Positions 33,364-40,240 of a stretch of DNA of 46,559 nucleotides are shown one piece after another. Both the position numbers and the translations under genes were made by a program. The DNA is from Deltaproteobacteria bacterium (lineage in GTDB: Bacteria > Desulfobacterota > DSM-4660 > Desulfatiglandales > Desulfatiglandaceae). The stretch's first letter is position 1, and the number at the start of each line of letters is the position of its first letter. The notes beneath the pieces were generated by a model, which did no database searches, was not told where the DNA came from, and saw nothing but the letters and a program-made list of their open reading frames with translations. The stretch lies in assembly GCA_021737425.1 (NCBI GenBank), contig JAIPDZ010000003.1, forward strand, positions 1-46,559. The letters run 5' to 3'.

Positions 33364-33401
33364 TATTATGAGAATGAATCCATAATCGGGGACTGAAAAC
33401 C
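33342..33401. repeat. Direct repeat in the tolQ leader
   Basis: GGGGAACTGAAAACC at 33342-33356 recurs as GGGGACTGAAAACC at 33388-33401, one base shorter. The 46-bp offset is close to a whole number of helical turns. The first copy lies between the -35 and -10 boxes, so paired operator sites are possible. Confidence 0.5.
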
Positions 33402-33472
33402 GGTCCCAAAACGAGGCGGGGGGTATGATCCATAGTTCTATCGTTATGTTGACGGTTCCGGGAAGGGCCTCC

Positions 33473-34258
33473 ATGGATGGTATGTTTGGAAATGATATTG
33501 TTCAGATGATCATCCATGCCGGCCCCATGGTCAAGTTCGTGCTGTTGGTCCTCTTTTTATTTTCCATCTTTTCCTGGGCCATTATATTTATGAAGTACCG
33601 ATTGTTGAAAAGGGCCAAGACGGAAACCGCCGCCTTTCTAAAGCTGTTCCGGGAAGAGAGGGATATCAAAAAAGTCCACAAGGCGAGTGAGACCATGAAT
33701 TACAGCCCGGTGGCCCGGCTGTTCAGATCCGGATATGCGGAATTGACTCGTTTCAGGAAACTCCCGGGGGCCTTTGTGGAGCGGGAGTGGAGGGGACCGG
33801 GAGAATCGGGTGGACAGCGGCCCGAGGGGCCGGACGCCCGTGGAGATATGGTGAGATCCCAACAGGGTCTCATGGATAACCTGGAACGATCCCTCAACAA
33901 GGCGGCCATTGATCAGAGTTATCGTCTGGAACGGGCCTTGAGTTTTTTGGCTACCACCGGCAACACCACGCCGTTCATCGGTCTCTTCGGCACGGTATGG
34001 GGGATTATGGAATCCTTCAGAGGGATCGGTATGACGGGGTCAGCCAACCTGGCGGTGGTGGCCCCGGGAATTTCCGAGGCCCTGATCGCCACGGCCGCAG
34101 GGCTGGGAGCGGCCATCCCCGCTGTGGTGGCATTCAATTATTTTTCCCAGCGGATCTCCTCCTTGCGGGCGGAAATGGAAATTTTCAGTACCGATTTCAT
34201 GAGCATGGTGGGCAGACAGTTTTTCAAGAAAGCGTCTGCTTCCAAAGCATCTGGATAA
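33473..34258 (+). CDS. tolQ: TolQ, MotA/TolQ/ExbB proton channel subunit
   Basis: The product is 261 residues. The first membrane helix (KFVLLVLFLFSIFSWAIIFM) precedes a long cytoplasmic loop; the second and third helices carry the family motifs LSFLATTGNTTPFIGLFGTVWGIM and APGISEALIATAAGLGAAIPAVVAFN, with conserved Thr/Gly residues lining the proton path. An insertion rich in Gly/Arg/Glu (EWRGPGESGGQRPEGPDARG) lengthens the cytoplasmic loop relative to E. coli TolQ (230). With TolR it uses the proton motive force to drive TolA. GGGAAGGG precedes ATG at 33473; an upstream start at 33425 adds 16 unconserved residues. TolR begins one base after its stop codon. Confidence 0.93.
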   Translation: MDGMFGNDIVQMIIHAGPMVKFVLLVLFLFSIFSWAIIFMKYRLLKRAKTETAAFLKLFREERDIKKVHKASETMNYSPVARLFRSGYAELTRFRKLPGAFVEREWRGPGESGGQRPEGPDARGDMVRSQQGLMDNLERSLNKAAIDQSYRLERALSFLATTGNTTPFIGLFGTVWGIMESFRGIGMTGSANLAVVAPGISEALIATAAGLGAAIPAVVAFNYFSQRISSLRAEMEIFSTDFMSMVGRQFFKKASASKASG

Positions 34259-34259
34259 G

Positions 34260-34670
34260 ATGGGCTTTCAATCCCCCAAAAACCACAGGCAATTGATGTC
34301 GGATATCAATGTTACGCCCCTGGTGGACGTGATGCTGGTGCTCTTGATTATCTTTATGGTTGCGGCCCCCATGATGATCCAGGGCGTGGATGTGAACCTC
34401 CCCAAAACCACCACCAAGAACATCAAGACCCAGGAAGAGCCCTTGATGCTCACGGTGAACAAGAAAAAGGAGATTTTTCTGGAAGACCATCCCGTGGACC
34501 TCGCTACTCTGGAAGTCAAGGTGGCAAAGATCTTCGAAAATCGAAGGGAAAAGGGGGTCCTGTTGAGGGCGGACAAGGACGTCCCCTATGGTTTTGTGAT
34601 CCAGGTGATCGCCGGGGTAAAAAGGGCCGGTATCGACAAACTGGGGATGGTCACCGAACCCTTGGATTGA
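34260..34670 (+). CDS. tolR: TolR/ExbD-family protein
   Basis: The 136-residue protein has the short cytoplasmic start, SDINVTPLVDVMLVLLIIFM with the essential membrane Asp, and a periplasmic domain (VDVNLPKTT, GVLLRADKDVPYGFVIQVI) as in TolR. It is the second component of the TolQR motor. The start follows the tolQ stop with one intervening base; ribosome loading is probably by coupling. Confidence 0.93.
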   Translation: MGFQSPKNHRQLMSDINVTPLVDVMLVLLIIFMVAAPMMIQGVDVNLPKTTTKNIKTQEEPLMLTVNKKKEIFLEDHPVDLATLEVKVAKIFENRREKGVLLRADKDVPYGFVIQVIAGVKRAGIDKLGMVTEPLD

Positions 34671-34683
34671 CGGGGACACTGAG

Positions 34684-35562
34684 TTGAACCCGCTGATTTT
34701 GATGAAGACGGTTACACCTACATCCGGTGCGGATGAATCGCTGGAGCCCAAATGGGGGAAAGGGGTATGTATATCCCTGGGTTTCCACGTGCTCCTCTTT
34801 TGTCTGATCCTCTTTGTGCCCGATTCCTTTTCCACCCGAAGGATGAGCGGGCCCACCGTATACGAAGTCAATCTGGTTGAATTGCCGGGAAAAACCGGTC
34901 CCAGTCCAACGGCGGTCCCCTCGTCTGAAAAAGGAAAGAAGATCGAATCCCAACGGAAAGCAGAACCCACCAAAAGAATCCGTCGACCGGCCAGAAAGGA
35001 AAAAAAGCCGGTGGTCATCAGTAAGCGGGTGGTGGAGACCCAGAAGAAGCGGAAGCCCAAGGTCCGGAAACCGGAACCCAAAGTATCTCCGTCCAAACTC
35101 ATTGATGACGCGGTGTCCAGAATTGAAAAAAGGGTGGAGACACAAGACCATAAGCAAGACCATAAGCATGTGGAGCAGGCCCTGTCCAAAATCCAGAACC
35201 GCGTCGCAGGCCAAGGAACGGGGGGAGGGGGAGCCGGAGGCGCGGATGCCGGCATCGCCATGAGGATGTACCAGATGGAGGTGGAGCAGCGGATTAAGGG
35301 CAACTGGTCGTGCCCGGTGGCCCTGTTGAACCCCAAGCGCATGCAAGACCTGGAAGCCGTCGTCCTGGTGAAGGTGAAGCAGGACGGAAGCATCCTGAAA
35401 TCGTGGCTGGAACGAAAATCATCCGATGGGGTGTTTGACCGGTCGGTTTTGAGGGCGGTGGAACGATCAGACCCGCTTCCTCCCTTTCCCGAGGGGTATA
35501 AACGGAGTTTCGACGAGATTGAGATCCGGTTTAATTTAAGCGAGATGGAGCCCTATTACTAA
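34684..35562 (+). CDS. tolA: TolA/TonB-like energy-transducing protein
   Basis: The protein has about 292 residues: one N-terminal membrane helix (GVCISLGFHVLLFCLILFVP), a long Lys/Arg/Pro-rich linker (about residues 70-160; TolA-like but shorter than in E. coli), a Gly-rich hinge (GTGGGGAGGADAG) and a C-terminal TonB/TolA fold (YQMEVEQRIKGNWSCPVAL, VLVKVKQDGSILKSWLE, AVERSDPLPPFPEGY). It spans the periplasm and contacts TolB and Pal. The start is uncertain: TTG at 34684 has GGGGACACTGAG upstream, whereas ATG at 34702 has no ribosome binding site. Confidence 0.88.
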   Translation: MNPLILMKTVTPTSGADESLEPKWGKGVCISLGFHVLLFCLILFVPDSFSTRRMSGPTVYEVNLVELPGKTGPSPTAVPSSEKGKKIESQRKAEPTKRIRRPARKEKKPVVISKRVVETQKKRKPKVRKPEPKVSPSKLIDDAVSRIEKRVETQDHKQDHKHVEQALSKIQNRVAGQGTGGGGAGGADAGIAMRMYQMEVEQRIKGNWSCPVALLNPKRMQDLEAVVLVKVKQDGSILKSWLERKSSDGVFDRSVLRAVERSDPLPPFPEGYKRSFDEIEIRFNLSEMEPYY

Positions 35563-35583
35563 CCTATGGAGGCGAACTTGGAA

Positions 35584-36927
35584 ATGAAATGGAGATGGAC
35601 TTCCCCCACCCGGAAAAAGCGAGCCGTGCATCTTGCATACGCATGGATTTTTGTGTGGTTTTCTATCTTGTGGATGATCCCGGCCATTGCCTTTGGCCGC
35701 ATCTATATTGATGTGAACGCCCCTTCCATCCCCAAATTCAATATCGCCGTTCCGGACTTCAAACAGATGGCCGGGGACGGAAAACACCCGGAGTTGTCCG
35801 TGAATCTGGCCGAGGTGGTGGCCAATGATCTGGATTTAAGCGGCTATTTCAATATCATGGACAAGAAGGCCTTTTTAGAGGGGAAGAACAAGCCGCTCAG
35901 AGGCCGCGACATCCGGTTCAAGAACTGGTCCGTGATCGGGGCCGAACTGCTGCTCAAGGGCGGTTATGCGGTTGTGGGACGACGGGTGGAAATTGAGCTC
36001 AGACTGTTTGATGTGTTTTTGGGACGTCAGATATTGGGCAAGCGGGCCCTGGGAAACCTCACGTCCTATCGGCATCTGATGCACCGCCTGTCCAATGAGA
36101 TTATTCTCAGATTGACCGGGCACGAGGGGATCGCACTCACAAAACTGGCATTTGTGGGGACCGCCACGGGACACCGGGAGATCTATGTGTCAGACTATGA
36201 TGGTCACAATGGGAAACCCCTGACCGCTCACAAGGATATATCCATGCTCCCGAGGTGGTCGCCGGATGGAAAAAAAATCGCCTATAATTCCTACAAGGAC
36301 GACGGCGCCATGCTCTACCTCCAGGATGTGGGCTCGGGTAGGGTGAAACGGCTTTCAGGGCGATCGGGTCTCAACATCGGGGCCTGCTGGGCCCCGGGCG
36401 GCCGGGAAATTGCGCTCACCATGAGTCACCAGGGGAACCCGGATATCTATGTCATTAATCTCCAGGGGAAAATCCTGCGACAATTGGTCAGCCATTGGGG
36501 GATCGATGTGTCACCCGCCTTCTCTCCGGACGGGGAAAAGATTGCTTTTGTATCCAACCGGTCCGGGTCGCCACAGATCTACATCATGGAGATCGAGACC
36601 GGAGAAATCAGAAGGGTAACCTACGAAGGCAATTACAATACCTCGCCCGCATGGTCTTCCCGGGACCGGATCGCCTATACGACCATGGAATATGGCCGGT
36701 TCAATCTATGCACCATCAATCCCGATGGATCGGGGTTGAGAAAGCTGACCAGCGATCAGGGGGACAATGAGGACCCCTGCTGGTCCCCGGACGGCAGATA
36801 CATCGCTTTTAGTTCCAACCGGGACGGCGAATATCACATTTACATTACGCACGCGAGCGGGCATAACCAAAGACGCGTCACCTTTGAAAAAGGGGCGCAG
36901 ACCTCTCCCTCGTGGGCCCCGGAATAA
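35584..36927 (+). CDS. tolB: Tol-Pal system beta-propeller protein TolB
   Basis: The product is about 447 residues with a signal-like hydrophobic start (VWFSILWMIPAIAFG) and export to the periplasm. The N-terminal domain (IYIDVNAPSIPKFNIAVPDF, AEVVANDLDLSGYFNIMD) precedes a six-bladed propeller with repeated SPDG motifs (PRWSPDGKKIAYNS, AFSPDGEKIAFVSNRSGS, CWSPDGRYIAFSSNRDGE). It docks with Pal and TolA. GGAGG lies 11 bases upstream of ATG at 35584; a TTG at 35578 is better spaced, and an ATG at 35566 has no ribosome binding site. It ends the tolQRAB transcript; a terminator follows. Confidence 0.93.
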   Translation: MKWRWTSPTRKKRAVHLAYAWIFVWFSILWMIPAIAFGRIYIDVNAPSIPKFNIAVPDFKQMAGDGKHPELSVNLAEVVANDLDLSGYFNIMDKKAFLEGKNKPLRGRDIRFKNWSVIGAELLLKGGYAVVGRRVEIELRLFDVFLGRQILGKRALGNLTSYRHLMHRLSNEIILRLTGHEGIALTKLAFVGTATGHREIYVSDYDGHNGKPLTAHKDISMLPRWSPDGKKIAYNSYKDDGAMLYLQDVGSGRVKRLSGRSGLNIGACWAPGGREIALTMSHQGNPDIYVINLQGKILRQLVSHWGIDVSPAFSPDGEKIAFVSNRSGSPQIYIMEIETGEIRRVTYEGNYNTSPAWSSRDRIAYTTMEYGRFNLCTINPDGSGLRKLTSDQGDNEDPCWSPDGRYIAFSSNRDGEYHIYITHASGHNQRRVTFEKGAQTSPSWAPE

Positions 36928-36935
36928 AAACCGGT

Positions 36936-36959
36936 CTTGGCGGATGCCAGGCGTTTTTT
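36936..36959 (+). terminator. Rho-independent terminator after tolB
   Basis: CTTGGC (36936-36941) pairs with GCCAGG (36946-36951), one G-T pair included, around the tetraloop GGAT, and TTTTTT follows at 36954-36959. It lies 9 bases after the tolB stop and separates tolQRAB from pal. Confidence 0.6.
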
Positions 36960-37130
36960 GGCCTTTGTGTCTGACTGGCTTCAAAAGGGGGGCCAAGAAA
37001 ACCATTAAGAACCATAAAAAGCACAAATATCTCATGGAAAGCCTTGAAATAAAAAGAATGAGATGGTAAAGAAAGATTTGTGGAAGTAAACTCCGAATGG
37101 GGTTGCGGCGTACAATGCCCTGCTTTGGTA

Positions 37131-37282
37131 CGGTGAGATCTTTGAAAAATGGTCAATTTTGGTTTAGCTCAAGGAAGACGAAAATTTCAACCACAGGAAT
37201 ATACTGAATATTTCGGGGATTGAAATTTGAGTCTGACGCTGAGATCGACCAAAAGGGGGCGTTTTTCAAAGGTCTCACGGTG
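37131..37282. repeat. Inverted-repeat element between tolB and pal
   Basis: The outer arms, 37131-37162 and 37251-37282 read in reverse, agree at about 25 of 32 positions (shared cores CTTTGAAAAA and TTTTGG). An inner pair, AAATTTCAA and TTGAAATTT, is nested inside. One arm matches the arm of the 1257-1472 element over 19 of 23 bases but faces the other way. It occupies the middle of the 415-bp gene-free stretch 36928-37342; around it I see only the tolB terminator, a weak ATCTCAT/ATGAGAT pair near 37028-37068 and the pal ribosome binding site. It may be a mobile-element remnant or a structured RNA. Confidence 0.6.
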
Positions 37283-37342
37283 TAGGCAGGCTTAAGCCCA
37301 TGTTTTGGCATAAACTTTTAGAAATCAGGAGGTACAGGGGTT

Positions 37343-37921
37343 ATGGGAAAAAGAGTGATGATCGGCGTGGTGGCCATGATGTTTATGGGGGGATGCCTGT
37401 TTATGATGACATCCTGTGCAAAAAAACAAGTGGGCGTTTCCGAAGGCGTGGCACCGACTGAAGAGGTAGTGGAAGAAAAAGTGGTGGTCAAAGAGGAGCC
37501 CGTCAAAGAAGAAGTGGTGGTGGAATTAACCGAGGAAGAGAAGGCCAAACAGCGGCGCGCAGCCCAACTGGCAGAGGCCGTTTCGACCTTTGAGGCCAAG
37601 AACATCTACTTTGACTTCGACAAATCCGTGCTCAAGCCGGAGGCCAAGGCTATTTTAAAGCAAAAGGCCGCATTCCTTCGCGACAACCCCGAGTATTCAG
37701 TGCTTATCGCCGGCAACTGTGATGAGAGAGGCACTGAGGAATACAACCTGGCATTGGGAGAGAGAAGGGCCAATTCCGCCAAGGAATACCTGATGGCGCT
37801 GGGAATATCCGAGGATCGGATCAAGACCATCAGCTACGGCGAATTGCGACCGGCGGACCCGGCCAGCAATCCCACTGCCTGGGCACTGAACAGAAGAGAT
37901 ACCTTTACCCTGTTTCAGTAA
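37343..37921 (+). CDS. pal: Peptidoglycan-associated lipoprotein Pal
   Basis: The 192-residue protein has a lipoprotein signal with Cys25 (MTSC) as the likely lipidated residue (Cys18 is an alternative), a Glu/Val/Lys-rich spacer of about 40 residues, and a C-terminal OmpA-like peptidoglycan-binding domain: IYFDFDKSVLKPEAK, GNCDERGTEEYNLALGERRA, and the final NRRD motif. Asn stands where E. coli Pal has His (GHCDERGT). It anchors the outer membrane to the wall and is moved by TolA/TolB. AGGAGG lies upstream of ATG. Separated from tolB by a terminator and a repeat element, it needs its own promoter, which I could not find. Confidence 0.93.
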   Translation: MGKRVMIGVVAMMFMGGCLFMMTSCAKKQVGVSEGVAPTEEVVEEKVVVKEEPVKEEVVVELTEEEKAKQRRAAQLAEAVSTFEAKNIYFDFDKSVLKPEAKAILKQKAAFLRDNPEYSVLIAGNCDERGTEEYNLALGERRANSAKEYLMALGISEDRIKTISYGELRPADPASNPTAWALNRRDTFTLFQ

Positions 37922-37933
37922 TAAAGCATTCCG

Positions 37934-37953
37934 CAGCGGGGTAGCGCCCGCTG
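37934..37953 (+). terminator. Hairpin after pal, possible terminator
   Basis: CAGCGGG and CCCGCTG form a perfect 7-bp stem with a 6-base loop, 12 bases after the pal stop. No T run follows, so it may stabilise the 3' end rather than terminate. The remaining 235 bases before cpoB show nothing convincing. Confidence 0.35.
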
Positions 37954-38188
37954 AGGAATTCCAGGTTTCTCTCAGACCGATCCATAAATCATCAGGAGCC
38001 GGCCTTTTGGGTCAGAAACGCGGTGGTGAGCGGCCAATGGTCCCATGAACAGCCGCCATTCATTCTCCGGAAACGGATTTATCTGTTAAAAAAAGGCACG
38101 AATCCGGCGGGGGGTACCGCTTCAACAATCGGCCGGCCCTTTTGTTCTCATCCCGGTTGGGTACGGGTGGCATAGGAAAAACGCAGCC

Positions 38189-39088
38189 ATGACAAAGTCC
38201 ATTGTATTGAGATTGGGAATAGGCATCTGCAGCCTGCTGTTGTTAGGTTCCTGCGTTACTCAGGATGAATTCCGATACCTTAACGATCAGATCGTGGCCC
38301 TCAATAAAAGAGTGGATGGACTGGAGGATAAGGTCGAACAAAACCTCTCCAACCGGCTGGATGCGGAATTGGGGGGCGTTCGGGAGCGCCAGGCAGATAC
38401 CATGGCTGAAATGAAGGAGATGAGGGCCGAGATGCAGCGCCTCTCCGGACAGGTTCAGGAAAACAACCATTGGATCAAGCGCTCTGTGGAGCGAGATACC
38501 GCAGAGGAGGATGCCCTGAAAAGCACGGTTTCCGAACTCCAGATCCAAGTGGGAACCCTGAACGCCAAGACCGATCAACTGTATGCCCATCTCGGTTTGA
38601 AACTCCCGGAACCTGCGCCCGAAGAGGTCTCCACCCCGGTGGCTGATACCGCAGAAAAGGCGGCGCCGCCGGCAGTGCCTCCCACCGAAAAGGCGCCTAA
38701 GGCGCCCGAGGTTTCGCCTGAGAAGCGCTTGTATGAAGTGAATCTGGGACTGTTTAAGAACGAGGAATATGAGGAAGCCATCTCCGGGTTTAAAAACTTC
38801 CTCGACAAATACCCGGATTCCACGTTTGCGGATAACGCCCAGTTTTGGATTGCGGAGTGTTATATGGGGCTGGGCCAATATGAACAGGCCATATTGGCCT
38901 ATCAAAATGTCATTAAAAAGTATCCCAAGGGAAACAAGGTGCCCAATGCCCTGCTTCGACAGGCCCGGGCCTTTTATGAAATAAAGGACAAGACCAGTTC
39001 CAGGCTCCTCTTGAAAAAGATCATTACCCAGTATCCCAAGTCAAGTGAAGCAGGCATCGCCAAAAAGCGACTGGAACAGATGAAGTAA
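38189..39088 (+). CDS. cpoB: Tol-Pal system protein CpoB (YbgF)
   Basis: The 299-residue lipoprotein starts with a signal and a good lipobox (LGSC, Cys22). Residues 30-140 form a coiled coil rich in Glu/Gln/Arg/Leu (trimerisation region), followed by a Pro/Ala linker and, from about 180, TPR repeats (YEVNLGLFKNEEYEEAISGF, AQFWIAECYMGLGQYEQAIL, AYQNVIKKYPKGN). CpoB coordinates peptidoglycan synthesis and outer membrane constriction with Tol-Pal. The ribosome binding site is weak. The gene order tolQRAB-pal-cpoB matches the usual cluster except for the absence of ybgC. Confidence 0.92.
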   Translation: MTKSIVLRLGIGICSLLLLGSCVTQDEFRYLNDQIVALNKRVDGLEDKVEQNLSNRLDAELGGVRERQADTMAEMKEMRAEMQRLSGQVQENNHWIKRSVERDTAEEDALKSTVSELQIQVGTLNAKTDQLYAHLGLKLPEPAPEEVSTPVADTAEKAAPPAVPPTEKAPKAPEVSPEKRLYEVNLGLFKNEEYEEAISGFKNFLDKYPDSTFADNAQFWIAECYMGLGQYEQAILAYQNVIKKYPKGNKVPNALLRQARAFYEIKDKTSSRLLLKKIITQYPKSSEAGIAKKRLEQMK

Positions 39089-39102
39089 GAAAGGCCGCGT
39101 AG

Positions 39103-39130
39103 GGATCGGTCTATCCGTTTTTTATTTTTT
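39103..39130 (+). terminator. Putative terminator after cpoB
   Basis: A short stem GGAT/ATCC (39103-39106 and 39113-39116) with a 6-base loop precedes a T-rich tract from 39118 to 39130. The stem is weak; the tract overlaps the end of the convergent thermonuclease gene. Confidence 0.35.
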
Positions 39131-39766
39131 CAGGACCGCGGCGGGCCGACACGCATCACAGGGGCTGTACCCTGCCCAAAAGGCCTCATAAAGGGTGTTG
39201 AATTCCATACGATGCCGCTTTGAGATCTTTTTCCCAAACGGGCAATCCTGGGTGTGAAAGCGAAAAGACCGCTTATTTCCCGAATAGCGTATCCCGCTCT
39301 TCTCGGATAACCTTCGCCAGATTCCCCTATTGCCTCGCATGGCCCGCCGCTGACAATCGAGCAGAAGGGACGTGTATTTCATGTTGGGCGGGGTTGTCAT
39401 CACATAGGCGAGGCCCCTTTCCACCATCAAGGCATTCACCATCCGTCCGTCTTTAAGGATCACATAGGCCAGGACCCGGCCATAGCGGTCTTTTTGTACC
39501 CTATCGTGCTCCAGCCGTATGCGCCCCCTTTCCACGAGGTCTTTGTTGAACGCGCGGGCCCTGTGGGCCAAATACTCCGCCTCATGGGTCTCGGGGTCGA
39601 TTTCCGGGGCGTCGATGCCGATGTATCGGACTTGCCGGTGGTTCTCAAGGCAAACGGTATCCCCGTCGTAGACGGTGCGCACCTTTTGGGGGCCACCGGA
39701 AAACCCGGAAGCGCAGGCCAAAAGACAAGTCAACAAGACCCGGGCGAGGAACCTCCGGAGGGGCAT
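39122..39766 (-). CDS. Thermonuclease (SNase) with C-terminal Ada-like zinc-binding segment
   Basis: The product is 214 residues: a short hydrophobic start (LARVLLTCLLACASG) suggesting export or a lipoprotein, then the staphylococcal nuclease fold (VYDGDTVCLENHRQVRYIGID, with the Ca-binding Asp and catalytic Arg; DRVQKDRYGRVLAYV with the second Arg). The C-terminal extension HTQDCPFGKKIS plus AFWAGYSPCDACRP resembles the Ada-type metal-binding motif that often follows secreted nucleases. It probably degrades extracellular DNA or RNA. GAGG precedes ATG at 39766; an ATG five codons upstream lacks a spacing advantage. A perfect -10 (TATAAT at 39849-39854, minus strand) sits upstream without a clear -35. 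Confidence 0.85.
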   Translation of the reverse strand: MPLRRFLARVLLTCLLACASGFSGGPQKVRTVYDGDTVCLENHRQVRYIGIDAPEIDPETHEAEYLAHRARAFNKDLVERGRIRLEHDRVQKDRYGRVLAYVILKDGRMVNALMVERGLAYVMTTPPNMKYTSLLLDCQRRAMRGNRGIWRRLSEKSGIRYSGNKRSFRFHTQDCPFGKKISKRHRMEFNTLYEAFWAGYSPCDACRPAAVLKK

Positions 39767-39879
39767 GTTTCGGTACCTCATTAATTTGTCAGAAGTGAGC
39801 TTTGCAAAGCGTAACAGGAACAAAGATTTCAACGTTAGGATCTTTTTTATTATATATTCGTTATTAACAGAATTTGTTG

Positions 39880-39908
39880 TTGACTTTGAAGTCTTTCGGT
39901 ACTAAAAT
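39880..39908 (+). promoter_or_regulatory. Promoter of the small HTH gene with a palindrome in its spacer
   Basis: TTGACT (39880-39885) and TAAAAT (39903-39908) are spaced 17 bp in a strongly AT-rich stretch. A GACTT/AAGTC palindrome with a 2-base centre (39882-39893) overlaps the -35 and the spacer, a natural place for a repressor, perhaps the product of the gene itself. Confidence 0.6.
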
Positions 39909-39980
39909 AAAATGTCGTGCGGATGATGCGTTTGTCACGCAGGGTCATCGCATAAATCCAAATACCAAAAGGAGTGTATC

Positions 39981-40154
39981 ATGCCAAAGATTATGACCAC
40001 CAAGGAGATCGCCAAGTATCTTAAGTTACACGAAATAACCATATGCAAGTATGCGGCCGAAGGGAAAATCCCGGCCATTCGAATCGGCAGGGTGTGGCGG
40101 TTTGACAAGGATGCCATCGATAAATGGATCAGCGGAGGCCAAAAGAATTCATAG
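39981..40154 (+). CDS. 57-residue excisionase/MerR-type helix-turn-helix protein
   Basis: This short gene (57 codons plus stop) encodes MPKIMTTKEIAKYLKLHEIT followed by CKYAAEGKIPAIRIGRVWRF and a DKDAIDKWI helix: the excisionase-family winged HTH, with the T-x-x-E-x-A-x-Y-L first helix, recognition segment, G-R/K-x-P-A-x-R-I-G turn and a W-R-F wing. AGGAG lies eight bases before ATG, and a strong promoter sits about 73 bases upstream. Such proteins control phage excision or act as small regulators. No integrase or phage gene is nearby, so a stand-alone regulator is more likely. Local AT richness suggests possible transfer. Confidence 0.85.
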   Translation: MPKIMTTKEIAKYLKLHEITICKYAAEGKIPAIRIGRVWRFDKDAIDKWISGGQKNS

Positions 40155-40223
40155 AGGCACCTGAATCAATATTCCCTTTTCAATTCTGATTTTCATTCAT
40201 TAGACCGATTGCCACGAGCAAAG

Positions 40224-40240
40224 CTCTACTTTCAGTAGAG
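40224..40240 (-). terminator. Hairpin over the namZ stop codon, possible terminator
   Basis: CTCTAC and GTAGAG form a perfect 6-bp stem with the stop codon of the minus-strand gene in the 5-base loop. On that strand the stem is followed by CTTTGCTC, a poor T run. Overlap with the stop could couple termination of translation and transcription. Confidence 0.4.

Noticed and set aside
34224-35393. 389-codon minus-strand frame over tolR/tolA
   Set aside because: Shadow of two conserved tol genes; composition is that of a reverse-complemented coding region.
37922-38188. tRNA or SRP RNA between pal and cpoB
   Set aside because: The stem near 37934 does not extend into a cloverleaf, and no T-loop or SRP motif is present.
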